From Selaginella moellendorffii (taxonomy: Eukaryota; Streptophyta; Lycopodiopsida; Selaginellales; Selaginellaceae), in contig NW_003314298.1 of the NCBI RefSeq assembly GCF_000143415.4, positions 1,641,931 to 1,705,930 on the forward strand: a stretch of DNA of 64,000 nucleotides. Direction: 5' to 3'. The notes below the pieces were generated by a model. It ran no database searches. It was not told the DNA's origin and saw only the letters and a program-made list of their open reading frames with translations. A program made the position numbers and the translations under genes. This document shows positions 1-11,246 of the stretch, piece after piece. Numbering within the stretch: position 1 is the stretch's first letter; the number at the start of each line of letters is the position of its first letter.

Positions 1-197
1 GGTACTACTCCCTGCTCAAGCGAATCGGGGAGCTCTTTCCCGGGCCTTCGAAAGCTACCAGAGCTTACTTGCATGCCGAGGAGGACGTCGAGGCCGCCTT
101 GAGAGCGGCTGGCTGGATCGTTCGTAACCGAGACATGACTGCCACCAGGTTCTACTTCTCGAGATTGTTGGAGGCGGTTCCTGTAGGATCTGCTTGA
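1..197 (+). CDS. CHLM: Mg-protoporphyrin IX methyltransferase, C-terminal end (partial)
   Basis: An open frame enters from the left edge (first full codon at base 3) and stops with TGA at 195-197, giving the last 64 residues. They include YYSLLKRIGELFPGPSK, then TRAYLHAEEDVEAALRAAGW, and end FYFSRLLEAVPVGSA. This matches the conserved C-terminus of plant CHLM, the plastid SAM-dependent enzyme that methylates Mg-protoporphyrin IX in chlorophyll synthesis. The SAM-binding core lies outside the window. The gene converges on the SMO2 gene, whose stop is only 109 bp away. Identification rests on recall of the family's C-terminal signature; the reading frame itself is certain. Confidence 0.85.
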   Translation, partial: YYSLLKRIGELFPGPSKATRAYLHAEEDVEAALRAAGWIVRNRDMTATRFYFSRLLEAVPVGSA

Positions 198-306
198 ATG
201 AATCTCACACTTGCAAGCGATTAGACTGAAGAGAAGTACAAACTTACTCGGAGACGAAGTAGAAAGAAGAGAAAAAAAACATTATTTTTCAGATATGAAC
301 ATAAGA

Positions 307-1682
307 TCACTCAACTTTCTTTGCGTCCTCGCATTTCAATGCTTTCAATTTACGGTACCCCTTGTCAGTCCCGAATATCCTGCAAAAACTCGGTCAGCCA
401 CGCCACCAAGAAGAATGCTACAGCTTACCAATCCATGTACGTGAAAGTCGATGCGTAGTTTCCGGATTTCGTGAAAAGCAGCCGATGATGATAATCGTGA
501 AAGTCCGCTCTACGAGAAGATATAGGTATATCATTGACCATTCCGAAAAGAAGTGAACAAAAACAAAAGCTAGACCCGACATACCCTCCGTAGATTGGAA
601 GAAATCTCGAAAGGCTCCACGGGAAGTCATAGCCGCAGTGAGCTTCAACCGTCTCGAGTACTCTTACGCTCATCCACAACCACAGCGTTATCAAATGCGG
701 TCCCGTAATAGCGGGGCCAAAAATCGTCGCAAAACCGAGAAAGAGAATTTCTGCTGGATGAGCATACTCCGATGTCAAACCAAAGGGAGTGGCATATCTG
801 TAAGCCCAGAAATGTACCATTGTCATGCCTGAAAGACGAGAAACAAGGTCACTCACTCGTGATGAACGCTGTGAACGTGCTTATAAAGCCATTTCGTGTG
901 CAGGACCCGATGGCCCCAGTAGAAGATGAAGTCTTCGAGAATGAAGTACGAAACAATTTGGAAAAGAACGGTCTTCCTGCAAAACCAGCGTCCATCAAAC
1001 CAGACTCGTCAACGAAACAAAACGTGGCTTACCATGAAGGAAAGGGCAATGTACTTCTGAAGCCCATGTATTTGAACGCTGGATAGGAAACAACCATGAG
1101 CGGCAGATTGACGCAGGTGTGGTACAACAACAAACGCAAGATGCACTTCTCCTGCGCTGCCGGTGTGTTCATCTTGCCCTGCTCGCTATCGTTAGAACAA
1201 GCTCTCATCGAAAAAGAAAGGAAAACAAAGAGAAAGAGTCCTCGTACCTGGATCTTATACTTCGTCATCCCCCACTTCTCCATCATAAGGTAGGGAATCC
1301 CGGACAGGAAAAAAACACTCTCATGAATGATAAAGCTGCCCAGTGATGCTAGCTGAAAATCACTGAAGTTGTTGATCAAGTACTGCAAAAAAGTACGATA
1401 CAAAGCGAAAGATAAATAGCCGGAAGAACACAACTCTCAAAAAACCAAGACAAAAAAAAGAAGAGAAGATGTTCACGAGCAACAATCAAGTCAGCTGTGC
1501 AAGCATCGCGACTTGAAACGAAATCTCGCGAGTAATTCAATGTGCTGTGCCTCGGAACTGGATGCGCGGCATTAGAGGCAGCATGCATCTCGATTGTGAA
1601 ATGAGGCACAGAGAAACGCGAAATATCTCCACAACAAGCAAGACCGACATACCAGCCACGCCGTTTCCAGCGCCGAAGCCAT
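307..1682 (-). CDS. SMO2: sterol 4-alpha-methyl oxidase (methylsterol monooxygenase), SMO2 type
   Basis: Seven exons on the minus strand: 1682-1653, 1382-1248, 1178-1033, 976-857, 797-585, 509-429, 379-307. They join in phase to 265 aa, the usual plant SMO2 length. The protein starts MASALETAWLYLINNFSDFQ. It carries the His clusters of the fatty-acid-hydroxylase superfamily: HRVLH and HSVHHE in exon 4, then HAHCGYDF-type and DFHDYHH motifs in exons 5-6. Hydrophobic stretches fit an ER membrane di-iron enzyme that removes the C4 methyl group of sterols with NAD(P)H and cytochrome b5. Introns are 48-270 bp. The 5' exon is only 30 bp and is easily missed; I chose its ATG because it matches the family N-terminus and has a GTATGT donor in phase. 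Confidence 0.9.
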
Positions 1683-1935
1683 TCCTCCTCCGCCTCTCCA
1701 GCCCTCGGCCCTAATCTCCTCGCGCCTCGCTCGCCAGATCTTTCCTGCATTACACCATCACGATTCAGCGCATCCGCCAGTGCCAGTCGATTGAATCTAC
1801 ATTGGCGCAGCGGGGAGGAGCACGCTCGTCGCCGCTCTCGCCGCTCTCGCCGCTCAAAGCTTCCTCTAAACCCTAAGAAATAAAAGGTAAAACATAAATT
1901 ATAACGGTCCTTTACACTGTTAGTTTAAAAAGCTT

Positions 1936-4190
1936 TCACGTGTGGAGATCAAGGATCAAACACCCGGGATTTACTTCCGACCATTTCAGTCCCTTTCGAT
2001 TCATGTAAGCGATTATCTGGAACAAAAAAAAAAACCGAGTAGAACATCTTTGCGATCAACTGGAAACAAGCAAACAAAAACTCACAGCTGGCTTTAACTT
2101 TGGCTTCCCATTTGCTGCGTGATTGCCACTGCCAGTGATCACAGTGAGCGTGTGCACAGCTGTGGAGAAAGCAAGAACACACGACTATCAGCTCCAGATC
2201 AAACACGAGGATTGGAGGAAAAAGGACAAAAAGAAGATCTAGCTTACAAGTTATGGCTTGGAGAGCGTCCAAGTGGAGCTTAAACAAGCGAAGTGCTTCG
2301 TCTACGTGTTGCGCGTGTAAATCAATCGTTATGTTGTTGTTATAGCCATTGTTCCTGCATGGGTTTGGACCATTTAGTCGAGAGAAACTCGGAAGACTAG
2401 AGAGTGGATTACTTGGTACGAAAAATTCGTTTGCTTTCTCTGTCTCTCGCCTGCAAAGCCAGCTGCCTGTACTTCCGACCCTGCAAAAGTGTGTAATAGA
2501 GAAAACAGTAAACGGAAAACCAGAAAATGAAAACAAAGGAAAAACGCTTGAGATGTTTTCTCAAAAACTTGGTTACCTTCTCCGAGAGATGACTTGCTAG
2601 GCTCCGGTGACCGCTTGAATAAGCTGCTGTAGCCTGGAAAACAAAGGTGATCCTATGCCATTTGCACAAGCATTGCATGAGACAGACCTTTAAGAAGCAA
2701 TCCTTCATTATCGACCAGTATTCGACTGCGCTTGCGTGCTCAGGCTCCAAGTTGTCCCGTCCATCTTCGATTAATCAGTGTGTCAGTCCTCTCACAAAAC
2801 ACAACGAGGCGTACCCTTTGAAATTTTGTCATCGATCTTCGACGGCCTTCTTGGTGCCTTGGGCTTGACTTTAACTTCTGTCCAATCGGATTCTTTCTCG
2901 ATCCGTGGATCGGGAGGCTTGAAAACTTTTTTGAGGAACTCTTGAGCGACCTCTTTCATTGGCGTCAGGCCCGCCTCGGACAGATAGTTCATTGCCGCGC
3001 TGCATAATACATTTTGTTTTTTTCTTGCAACAGTTCTTCACATACAAGTACCTGAAATCATTCTCCGTTGTTTTTAAGACCTCTTCGAGTGTCCTCGGGT
3101 CAACACTCGGGAAAGAGGATTTTAGTTTTTCTAAAACCTCCTGCCGAAAAGAAAATGTAATGACAACATTAAGAACAAAAAATGCCAATACCGAGCATAA
3201 AACTTCAGTCGCAAGCACTTGGTAAGACGACTCCTTTCCTTTCGTGAGCTGGTTTACATCGAGCAACTTGTTTGTGGCCAATTCCAATTGACTTCCGTGC
3301 TCCTGGAGAAAAACATTAGGTCCGTGACCAACAACAAACTTCACAAAAAAAACCTTGTAAATTCTTTCAACGTCCTCCGGATACTTGTCAGGAAAGGCTT
3401 CCCAGAGAGCAAGAACATCGTTTCGTTCTTCCACCTCCCGCTCGTTGGCGGTAGCCTCGCTCGACATAATCGCCAGTAGAGAATCCAGACTCTGCCAGTA
3501 ACTGTAACACGTAAATGCAAGAATAAATCATGCAAACGCAGGCATACAAAAGCGAGAAGAACTAAACAATCATATGAATTTTAGTCACGTACTCTCTGTG
3601 GATCGCCCTCACACTCGTCTGGAACAAGACAAGAAAGAATTAAAATAAAATCTAGCAGTAACAGAAAAATAATCGTACTTACATATAACATCGCGAACAA
3701 CGTCCATTCCAAGGTCGCCACTTAGCATAGAAAGAAGAAATTCTTCAAGCTCTTTGTTGTCGTTCTTTGGAACTTCTTCTTCCTTTGGCGAGAGCTCTTC
3801 AAGCCCATTCATCATCTTCTTCTTCTGATGCCTTCTCTTGCGTTTCTTTCCAGTGTCGGAGCAAGCTCGGACACTGGAAACGGTGCCCGAGCGGGCCACA
3901 GTAGTCCATTTCCTGGAACGAGACCTTCCTAGCAAATTTCTAGGAGAACCTTCGTGATCGTCGTCGCAAACCTGGCCCGAGCTCAAAACCTCGTCGCATT
4001 TCCCGTGAGCTACTGGAGATGCCCCATTTCCTTCGCTGCTACCTGAGATTTGCTGCTCCAGCGCCCCCGCGGCGGCATTCACGCTTCCATCCGCGGCATT
4101 GTACGCCGCGACGATCGATTTGAGCGACAGCTGAGGGAACGCCTCTCGCAGAAGGCGCAGCTCCAAAAATTCGTCCTCGATCACCGCCAT
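1936..4190 (-). CDS. CUE / DUF1771 / Smr domain protein
   Basis: Twelve exons (4190-3683, 3618-3593, 3491-3354, 3302-3219, 3140-3052, 2999-2815, 2764-2688, 2633-2577, 2480-2413, 2354-2248, 2159-2086, 2016-1936) join in phase to 497 aa. The N-terminus (LRLLREAFPQLSLKSIVAAY) and residues around 205-300 look like CUE-type ubiquitin-binding helices. Next come a DUF1771 helical region and a C-terminal Smr domain (ITIDLHAQHVDEAL ... LTVITGSGNH ... VNPGCLILDL). This order matches plant Smr proteins of the At5g58720 kind. Smr domains are nucleases or nucleic-acid binders, and the LDLH and TGxGxH motifs are both present. A role in ribosome or RNA surveillance is inference. The third exon's acceptor is GCAG at 3492, because the upstream TACAG puts the frame out. 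The start lies 57 bp downstream of the next gene's stop on the same strand. Confidence 0.85.
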
Positions 4191-4247
4191 GGCAAAAACC
4201 CTAACGCGGAATCTTTCAAGTGGCCGTCCATTTCTATACAGTATCTC

Positions 4248-5837
4248 TCAAAAAACGCCCTCCTCTTTCATCTTTGCGTTGCCGGTCGGGCCCGAGGGAA
4301 AGTAGTCGAATCTTTCGAAGCTCCCTGGTGGGGACGAAGATGGCGACGCTATTCTCGAGCGAGCTTTGCCTTGGATCGTGGCTGGGCTCAAGGAGCCTTC
4401 GACTGGAAGCAAAAAACTTGTAAGAGTTTAAACTCTAAAGTCGTAGCGAAGCGAAAGAAGAAAGAGTTCTCGAGAGCTTACTTTGCCACTCCCAGACGAT
4501 CCGTGACTCGCCCCTGACGAGCTTTGGATGCTGGTCAATCCGTGAATCCTCGAGGACCAGGCGCTCCACCTGCGAGCGAAGTTTGATAAGAGAGATGGTC
4601 TTTATTTTTTTCGTTTTGTCTACCTCGAGCCACAACGCACGGTTCCTTCTCTCGCTTGGCCGGAGGAGATGGTCACGGAGCCGAGAAGCTACAATCCAAC
4701 GTTCGTTTCCCGGACTGCTGCCAAGCTGCGTTGCTTTTGCCTCCAATGCTTCGCAAACCTGGTAAGACTTGTAGATTGGAAACAACTACGGGGAAAAAGT
4801 TCAGTGACCTGTGCATAGAGCTCTTCCGCTCGGTTTAGTCTCGATTTGTATCGCCAATACTTGATGACAAAGGAAGCCGATACGTAAAGCTAGAAACGAG
4901 AACGGATGTCTTGAGGAGGTCTTATAAAAAAGCGTAGACAATACCACTGGAATCGTCATTAGCAGCTTCAAAAAGTTCTTAAACAACCATTCTCGAAGTC
5001 TGCATCCAAATGGCTTGTAGGCATCCACAAGATCAGCTGGACAGCAGAAAACACGCACGCTGCAAAATTACAAGGATTTGAGAATTAAACTCTCTTGACA
5101 ATGATCACGCACTTACTGACCCGCGAATCTTCGTCTCCAGCCAATGCGAGGCAATTCCAATGGCTTTTTCCTGAACCAGCCACAGCGTCGGACCTTGCAG
5201 CTTCGATGTTACCGGTTTCATAGCATCTAGAATTTCATCTTCCGAGAGCTGCAAGAGAAAAGAGATGAAAGAAAAAGCCATGGAAGAACGAATGCGAGGA
5301 GCAAACAAGCTAAAAATCACGAAGAACATACCCATACAGTTGTTCCTCCATCACAGACTGATTGTCCATTGATGGTACAAATATGATCCTTCATCAGCCC
5401 AGCCTGGCTCGAAAGAAAAAGAGGAAACTTTACTTGCAAAGGAAAAGAGCAAGAGAACTTACGAGCGTTTCAGCGCTCTTCTCGATCAAGCTATCCTCCA
5501 CGCAATGCTTCCCACGCCGCCTAAATCCCGTGAGACATTCCAGCTGCCCGTACTTGCAAATCCCATGCTCGGGACACGGGATGCAATTCTCTGCGCAAAT
5601 CCGATCATTGAGGATCACATTACTCTCAGCCTTACCGAAAGACCTGCTGTTGGTGTCGCAGAAGGGGAGATACAAGCCGCCGATCCAGCTGGAAATCTTG
5701 AGCGTGGAGACGGCGACAATGGCGGCCACTACCAGAATCGCGATTAGCTGCCATGCCTGCTCCGCCGATGGCAGCGATCGCTCGTCCAAAGGCTGTGGAA
5801 CCCTAGCTCTCCTCTTGGCGGGAGATTTCGACGCCAT
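4248..5837 (-). CDS. MAN1/Src1 C-terminal domain protein, predicted inner nuclear membrane
   Basis: Eight exons (5837-5463, 5403-5332, 5248-5121, 5059-4945, 4889-4809, 4758-4624, 4569-4482, 4402-4248) give 382 aa. A basic N-terminus precedes one membrane helix (WQLIAILVVAAIVAV). A luminal Cys-rich segment follows (CIPCPEHGICKYGQLECLTGF), then a second helix. The C-terminal winged-helix (MSC) part has WIVASRLRDHLL, LVLEDSRID and PKLVRGES ... VWEWQ. This is the Man1-Src1p C-terminal family, which spans the inner nuclear membrane and contacts chromatin. No LEM domain precedes it, as in other plant members. One donor was phase-selected: GG/GTCAGT at 5120 instead of the stronger GTAAGT four bases on, which would break the frame. 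It shares a 152-bp divergent promoter with the gene at 5990. Confidence 0.83.
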
Positions 5838-5989
5838 GAAAGAAAAGCCCTAAACTTCATCAAAAGAACTTTGAGTCCGCATTAAAAATAAAGGCTAGAC
5901 CGCATTCGGCTTTATAAATATTAGGGCTTAGGGTTTTGTTGGCCAATTTTAGGGTAACTACGTTGATTTGGTTTCCGGCACTAGTGGCG
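5838..5989. promoter_or_regulatory. divergent intergenic promoter region
   Basis: 152 bp separate the start codons of the MAN1-like gene (minus) and the unrecognised gene at 5990 (plus). Both promoters and 5' UTRs must lie here or overlap. The stretch is AT-rich and contains a TATAAATA-like string near 5913 and two telobox-like AGGGTTT/AGGGCTT strings. No element was tested. Confidence 0.4.
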
Positions 5990-6900
5990 ATGGGCAGAGA
6001 CCGTGGCAAAAATTGCGCCCAAAGAAAGGAGATTGAGCATGCACTTACTGAGACGAAGTTGCAAAAACAACGACGAGATGAGGAATTATCGAAAATCGCT
6101 CATATCATTCTTGTTGTTCTAAGGTAATGACGACGCAAATTTGTTCAGAGGGCCTCTTTTCATAATGTTCCTTCTTGTAGAGACTATGAGCGTCCTAGAC
6201 AGTTTGAGTATTCGAAACAAGCTTATGCCTTGAAAGCAATATGGAATTATCTTTCCGATGATTGTGAGATCAGCCAGGAAATACAGGACGGTTTGTTCCT
6301 CCTATTCCAGAAGCTGCGTTTCCCCGAAGGCCAACAGAAGATCGACATGGAATTGGATAAGAAATCTCTGAAAGTAGCAACATCTGAGGCTTCAGCAAAG
6401 GTGATGCCATTTTCTTGGGACCAAAGCTCACATTATTATGCAGGTCTTCTGTAACATCCTTATGGATGGGTGGAGCTTATTCAGGCAAAAATTCGAGCAC
6501 AAGCCTCTAGTGGTCTACCAAGCTGGAAAAAAGGTCCTGAACACATGGACTAATCTGGAATTCACCAAGGGAATCCAGGCTATGAAACAGGATCTTCTGT
6601 GGAAGGTGTATTTGAGTATATGGTATCTACGTGTCATGTATGATTTAATCATTTATTTACTTGCAGAGAATTGTAGAACACGTAGAAAGCTCACGAGCAG
6701 CTGCTTCAAACAATGATCCAGGGGCTAATCTGTGTCTTCCTTTTGATGATCAGAGTCTTAGATGTTGTATTTCGGGGAGAAGAAAGCTTAACATCTTAAT
6801 GACAGTCACTGGGCTGTTCTATGACAGGTAGAAAGCTGATAGCTTTTGTAATTTCAACTTCCTAACACAAGCAATGTCTCGCAGTATAGGTTGGAGGTAA
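5990..6900 (+). CDS. unrecognised protein, 230 aa
   Basis: I do not recognise this family. Five exons (5990-6123, 6181-6400, 6444-6605, 6667-6827, 6885-6900) join in phase from ATG to TAA with canonical GT-AG introns of 43-61 bp, which argues for a real gene. The predicted protein is soluble and begins basic (MGRDRGKNCAQRKEIEHAL). It has a charged helical stretch (ALTETKLQKQRRDEELSKIA), then a mostly helical body with scattered tryptophans, and ends LFYDRSIGWR. No signal peptide or membrane segment is visible. The final exon codes only five residues plus a shared codon, so the 3' end is the least certain part. Confidence 0.65.
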
Positions 6901-7025
6901 ACCATCAGCAGCAAATTATCTTTGCATTTGAACCTTATGATAATCAAGCTCACAAACAATATTTACTTAGTGTTTCAATTTATAGATTATAAACAGCTAA
7001 TGATCTTAAACATGCAAACATTTAA

Positions 7026-8624
7026 TCAAGAACATTCCTCCTCACAGATTCTTTCACGCTCGATCATATTGCTTGATGGCTTTAGAATTACGTGACGCAT
7101 GAGCGGACGATTAGTGAGTGATAAGTAGGGTAGGTCCTGTAAGTCAACAGGTAATTTATCGACTACAAGGCGCACACAAGCCTCACCTTGTCCGAGATGC
7201 TCATGGAAGCCATTTTATGACTTGCAAGCATTTCTTTCACCAAACATACGAGCCGTTCTTTTACTGCACCTGTATACATTTTCCCACCGCCATAATCCTG
7301 CAACCAAATTGGTTACTTGTGTGTGGCATCAAACATGGAAGCTCTTACCCCTTTGATATTTGCCCACTCGCTATCGCTCTCCAGGAAGTAACTCAGATAC
7401 TTGTAAGAAACATCAACCTGGAACAGAAAAGCTTGCAGCCGAGTCCAAAAGTTCAATCACAATCACCTCCAAATTGGCCCCATGTTTCTCATGCTCCTCT
7501 TTCGTGCTCCCTCCGCCACTAAAGGCATGCTTGCGTATCTATGAGGAAGACGGACAACTATCAACCTTGACAGGAGCAAGAGAAATACCTTCATTTCAAT
7601 CATAGGTGGATCGTCCGACAGAAACAACAATTGGCAGTTGCTGTTGAAAGTCTGCGCATTGCCTAGTTCGCCCTGCCACATTACTTATATGAGAACAGAT
7701 TGCCAAACTTTTTGTTTCACCTGTAGCATCGGGAGAGGTTTGAGTTGGACAACCGCTGGCTCTGGTAAATTAGCACGTTCAAAAGCAGCTTTGGGAAATC
7801 TATCCTGCAGAATTCAGGTTTTAAATCAAGGCACTCGAACGTCCGTCCGTAGCTTACTACCTGGCCAATTCTGAGACACTTCGTAAATGTCTCGCCGAGC
7901 AGAGTCTGGGGAAGGCGACAGAAAACGGCCTGCCGGAAATTTTCGTCAAGAGCCAAAAAGAATCACGAAAGAGAGAACCTCAACAAGTTCCTGCTGAAGA
8001 GCTGCCAGGTCCGTCTTCGCTCCACGTACAGCCTGAATATTTTTTCCATACAAAGCTTAGAAGTCCCCTTTCAAAGCCAGTATACCTCATTTATCAGCAT
8101 GTACTTTGAAACATCGACAACACTCCTGTAGATTCTGAGAGGGTAAAGATATGAGAGGGTAAAGTTCAGCTGACAAAAGCACTGTTTTTACCTGCTTGAA
8201 ATGGAGCGAGGAGTGAGAATTAAAGTGCGCGACTTGTCCAAGCCGCAGGCCAAAACACTCCTGGCCTGTGCATCAAAACACGCCTTTCTCTTGGCTGGAG
8301 TGATACCAAGCTTTGAATCCGTGCAGGAAAGGATAATGACAACAGGTGCCGCAGTAGCGGTTTGCACATCCCTAGGCAAGGAAAACATAAACAGTTTGCA
8401 AGAAATCCTGGGATGTGCTTACTTTACAAACTGAAGAGAAGCCAAATGACGCAGATCTAATTGTTCCGACACATCAAAGGTCCCCGCAAACAGATAAAAT
8501 CTCTCCTTTCCTTCCAAGAGCTCCGCCAACACACTGCAACACAAGGATGAGCGCCGGAACACAGCCGGCTGCATACAAACCTGCTGTTTTCCAGGAGACC
8601 ACGAGTGAGATACCGTGCCGCCAT
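7026..8624 (-). CDS. tryptophanyl-tRNA synthetase-like protein lacking HIGH and KMSKS motifs
   Basis: Twelve exons (8624-8581, 8533-8423, 8371-8192, 8134-8086, 8032-7979, 7929-7861, 7804-7721, 7672-7589, 7538-7467, 7417-7349, 7297-7187, 7136-7026) join in phase to 345 aa. The fold order follows eukaryotic TrpRS. ERFYLFAGTFDVSEQLDLRH stands where EKFYLYTGRGPSS..HLGH is expected. LACGLDKSRTLI, LPMLQGELGN, IRKHAFSGGGSTKEEHEKHG, VDVSYKYLSYFLE and DYGGGKMYTG follow. The ATP-binding HxGH is DLRH here, and the KMSAS loop is replaced by AQTFN. The central part is shorter than in true enzymes. Intact splicing over 12 exons argues against a dead pseudogene, so this looks like a non-catalytic paralogue. 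The last exon (after SISDK) is weakly supported. It shares a divergent promoter with the NCS1 gene. Confidence 0.72.
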
Positions 8625-8798
8625 GCCTCAAAAACCCTACTAAAGCCCTTAAATAAATGTTTGAATGCCCAGTTTCCTTTAAGGGCTTTAAGGGATTCTT
8701 GATGGGGAATTATTCCATGGAATGGCATGTAAAGTGGCAAAACTCATTGAGACTTTTTTTATTTTGGTTCACTGAAAATCGTGGACGCCACGACCTCC
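8625..8798. promoter_or_regulatory. divergent intergenic promoter region
   Basis: 174 bp separate the ATG of the TrpRS-like gene (minus) from the ATG of the NCS1 transporter (plus). They contain an imperfect inverted arrangement of TAAAGCCCTTAA and TTTAAGGGCTTT around 8640-8695. Shared regulation is possible but not shown. Confidence 0.35.
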
Positions 8799-10554
8799 AT
8801 GAATGCAGCTTCAAGGATACTTGGAGCTATTGCGCCTCTAGCAGCGGCGCCATTCAGCTCCTCGCGGCAACAAGGTACTACACATTTCCGAAGATCCCAC
8901 ACCATGGAGCTGCATGAGGAGCGCGAGCTCCATCGCAATCTCCTCCGCATGCCACACAGGCCTGCATTCACAGCATCGCACTGCTTCTTGGAGCCGATCT
9001 GTGCCACTCTTCCCTCAAATCCAGATCCCTCGCTCGCAAGCCAGGACTTGGCGCCAGTGTGCAAAGAGGGAAGGCTCTTATCTTCATGGGATATGACATT
9101 CTTGTGGCTGGGCTTGGTCGTGGGAGTTCCAAATTACTATCTCGCTGGAAGCTTGGTGGAGCTCGGGATGGCTTGGTGGCAAGGAATTGGCACAGTCTTG
9201 CTTGCGAATGTGATCACGTACTGCATTCTCGTCTTAGCTGCGCATCCAGGGACCAAGTATGGGATTTCCTTCCCGGTTTTGTTGCGAGCTTCTTTCGGAG
9301 TGTTTGGAGCCAACGTCCCGGCTTTGCTGCGAGGCTTTGTGGCTTGCGGGTGGTACGGGATTGAGACTTGGATAGGTGGTGAGGCGATTTTCAGGATTGT
9401 GGACGTGATGTTGGGGAAGAACAGGTTCTCCAACTTGGCCGAGAGCTTGCCTTTGCTTGGGACTTCTGTTCCCGAGCTTGGGTGTTTTCTCCTCTTTTGG
9501 CTGCTGCAGCTGTGGATCGTGTGGAATGGGATCGAGAGCATTAAGAAGCTGGAGAAGTATAGCGCTCCGGTGCTTATCGTGCTCACGGTGGCCTTGCTTG
9601 TTTGGGCCGTCGTCGCTGCTGGGGGATTTGGAGCAATGCTTGCTGCTTCTTCGGCATTTGGACGTGGTGGTCGCAAGGAAGGCAAGTTCTGGCAAGTTTT
9701 CTTGCCTTCGCTTACAGCAAACATTGGAACGTGGTCGACTTTGAGCTTGAATATCCCAGGTATGGTTCCACCTTTCTTTTCTTTCTCCTCGCATGGTTGC
9801 ATCTCATTTCTTTTTTCTTCTTGCAGATTTTAGCCGGTACACTTATTCGCAGGCTGATCAAATCCTTGGCCAGGCAAGCCTGCCTCTTTTCATGGCCGCC
9901 TTCTCTTTCGTCGGCCTGGCAGTGACATCGGCTTCGGAAGTCATATTCGGACACGCCATATCCAACCCCATCGAGCTCCTTTCACGGATACGAGGTGGCT
10001 TTCTCGTTGCTGTGGTTTCACTCATTGGACTCAGCCTGGCCACTCTCACCACCAACATCGCAGCCAACGTCGTGGCACCGGCAAACGCACTCGTCAACCT
10101 CGATCCAAAGCGCTTCACCTACAGAAGCAGCGGACTCGTTGTGGCAGTCATAAGCGTGTGCTTCCTTCCGTGGAAGCTCCTCCAGACCAGCGAAAGTTTC
10201 ATATACGCTTGGCTAGTCGGCTACTCGGCACTTCTCGGCCCAATCGGAGGTATACTTCTTGCTGATTACTACATTCTCAGGCAACGAAAGTTGGATATTG
10301 ACTCCCTCTATTCCTCGAGCAACACAGGAAAGTACTGGTACTCCAAAGGTGTGAATCCCGCGGCAATGGTTGCTCTTACGGCTGGAATTCTACCCTGCAT
10401 TCCAGGCTTCCTGAGCACCGTCGGCCTACTGAAGCTCAAGATTCCAAGGGTTTTGCTAGCTCTGTATGATGGTGCATGGTTTGTGGGGTTCTTCGTGGCT
10501 GGACTCGTATACTTGACGCTTTCGTGCTTTCCCCGAGTGGAGAGAGGCGTGTAA
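8799..10554 (+). CDS. NCS1 nucleobase transporter, plastid type (PLUTO-like)
   Basis: Two exons, 8799-9759 and 9827-10554, encode 562 aa. The first 40-80 residues are Ser/Ala/Arg-rich and read like a plastid transit peptide. About twelve membrane helices follow. NCS1 features include [31 protein letters not shown]-like [34 protein letters not shown], and [13 protein letters not shown] near the end. The plant member is the plastid uracil/adenine/guanine importer (PLUTO, At5g03555). The frame is open to an upstream GTG at 8781, and I take the first ATG. Codon use is GC-rich. No key residue is obviously lost. Confidence 0.9.
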
Positions 10555-10896
10555 GCATATCAACCTCTGTATAGTTGTCAAAACGAGGGAGCTGCGGAGT
10601 AACTTCACAGTGTTGCTTAATGACGCAACTCTATGCTCTCGAGAGCTAGATTTAAAACTTAGGCTTTGTACAATGCAGAATTGTAAAATGGTTTTTTGCA
10701 AGAGAAGTGCCTCGCTCTATAGGACATCTTACCTCAAAGCACTTAGCCCCACTTTTCGCTTTGGAGCCCATATGTCAACAAGCTATATGTAACTTTGGAT
10801 GGGATTGGATTGAATTTGATTGCCAGAAGGGGCAAACACCACACAAGGTTTCTGTTTTTCGAGTCGCTCCTGAGCTCTTGAGCCAAGTGCTCGGCC

Positions 10897-11246
10897 ATGG
10901 CTGATAAGAGTTATCCTTACGGCTATCCTCCTCAAGGTTTGCTTTGCAGCGAGAATCTTTGGGTGACATTTCGTTGGAAGGTTGTAACTCGTTTGTTATG
11001 TTCAGGTTACTATCCACAGCCACCTCCAGTGGCTCCTCCTCCGCAGTATTATGGCCCTTCTCATAGAGACCAAGGCTTTCTAGAAGGCTGGTAAAAGAAA
11101 ATCATGTTTTTTGCTTGTTGGTCTTCTAGTAACTTTTACAGAGACTAAATTTGCTGGGACAAATTTGCAGCTTGGCTGCCCTTTGCTGCTGCTGGTTACT
11201 GGATGTTTGCTGCTGCTGCGGCCCACACATGCTCATTGGATGCTGA
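10897..11246 (+). CDS. CYSTM / cysteine-rich transmembrane peptide
   Basis: Three exons (10897-10936, 11006-11090, 11171-11246) give 66 aa. A Tyr/Pro-rich N-terminus (SYPYGYPPQGYYPQPPPVAP) leads into GFLEGCLAALCCCWLLDVCCC, the diagnostic C-terminal CYSTM module. These tail-anchored plasma-membrane peptides occur across plants and are often linked to stress tolerance or resistance. The Cys run depends on joining exon 3, so the gene is too fragmented to be seen as one ORF. Splice sites are GT-AG and in phase. Confidence 0.85.

Noticed and set aside
3492-3501. Upstream TACAG acceptor for exon 3 of the Smr gene
   Set aside because: Gives the wrong phase with exon 2; the GCAG acceptor nine bases later keeps the CUE frame.
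9137-9802. Minus-strand ORFs of 186-221 codons inside the NCS1 gene
   Set aside because: Shadow frames of a confident transporter exon.
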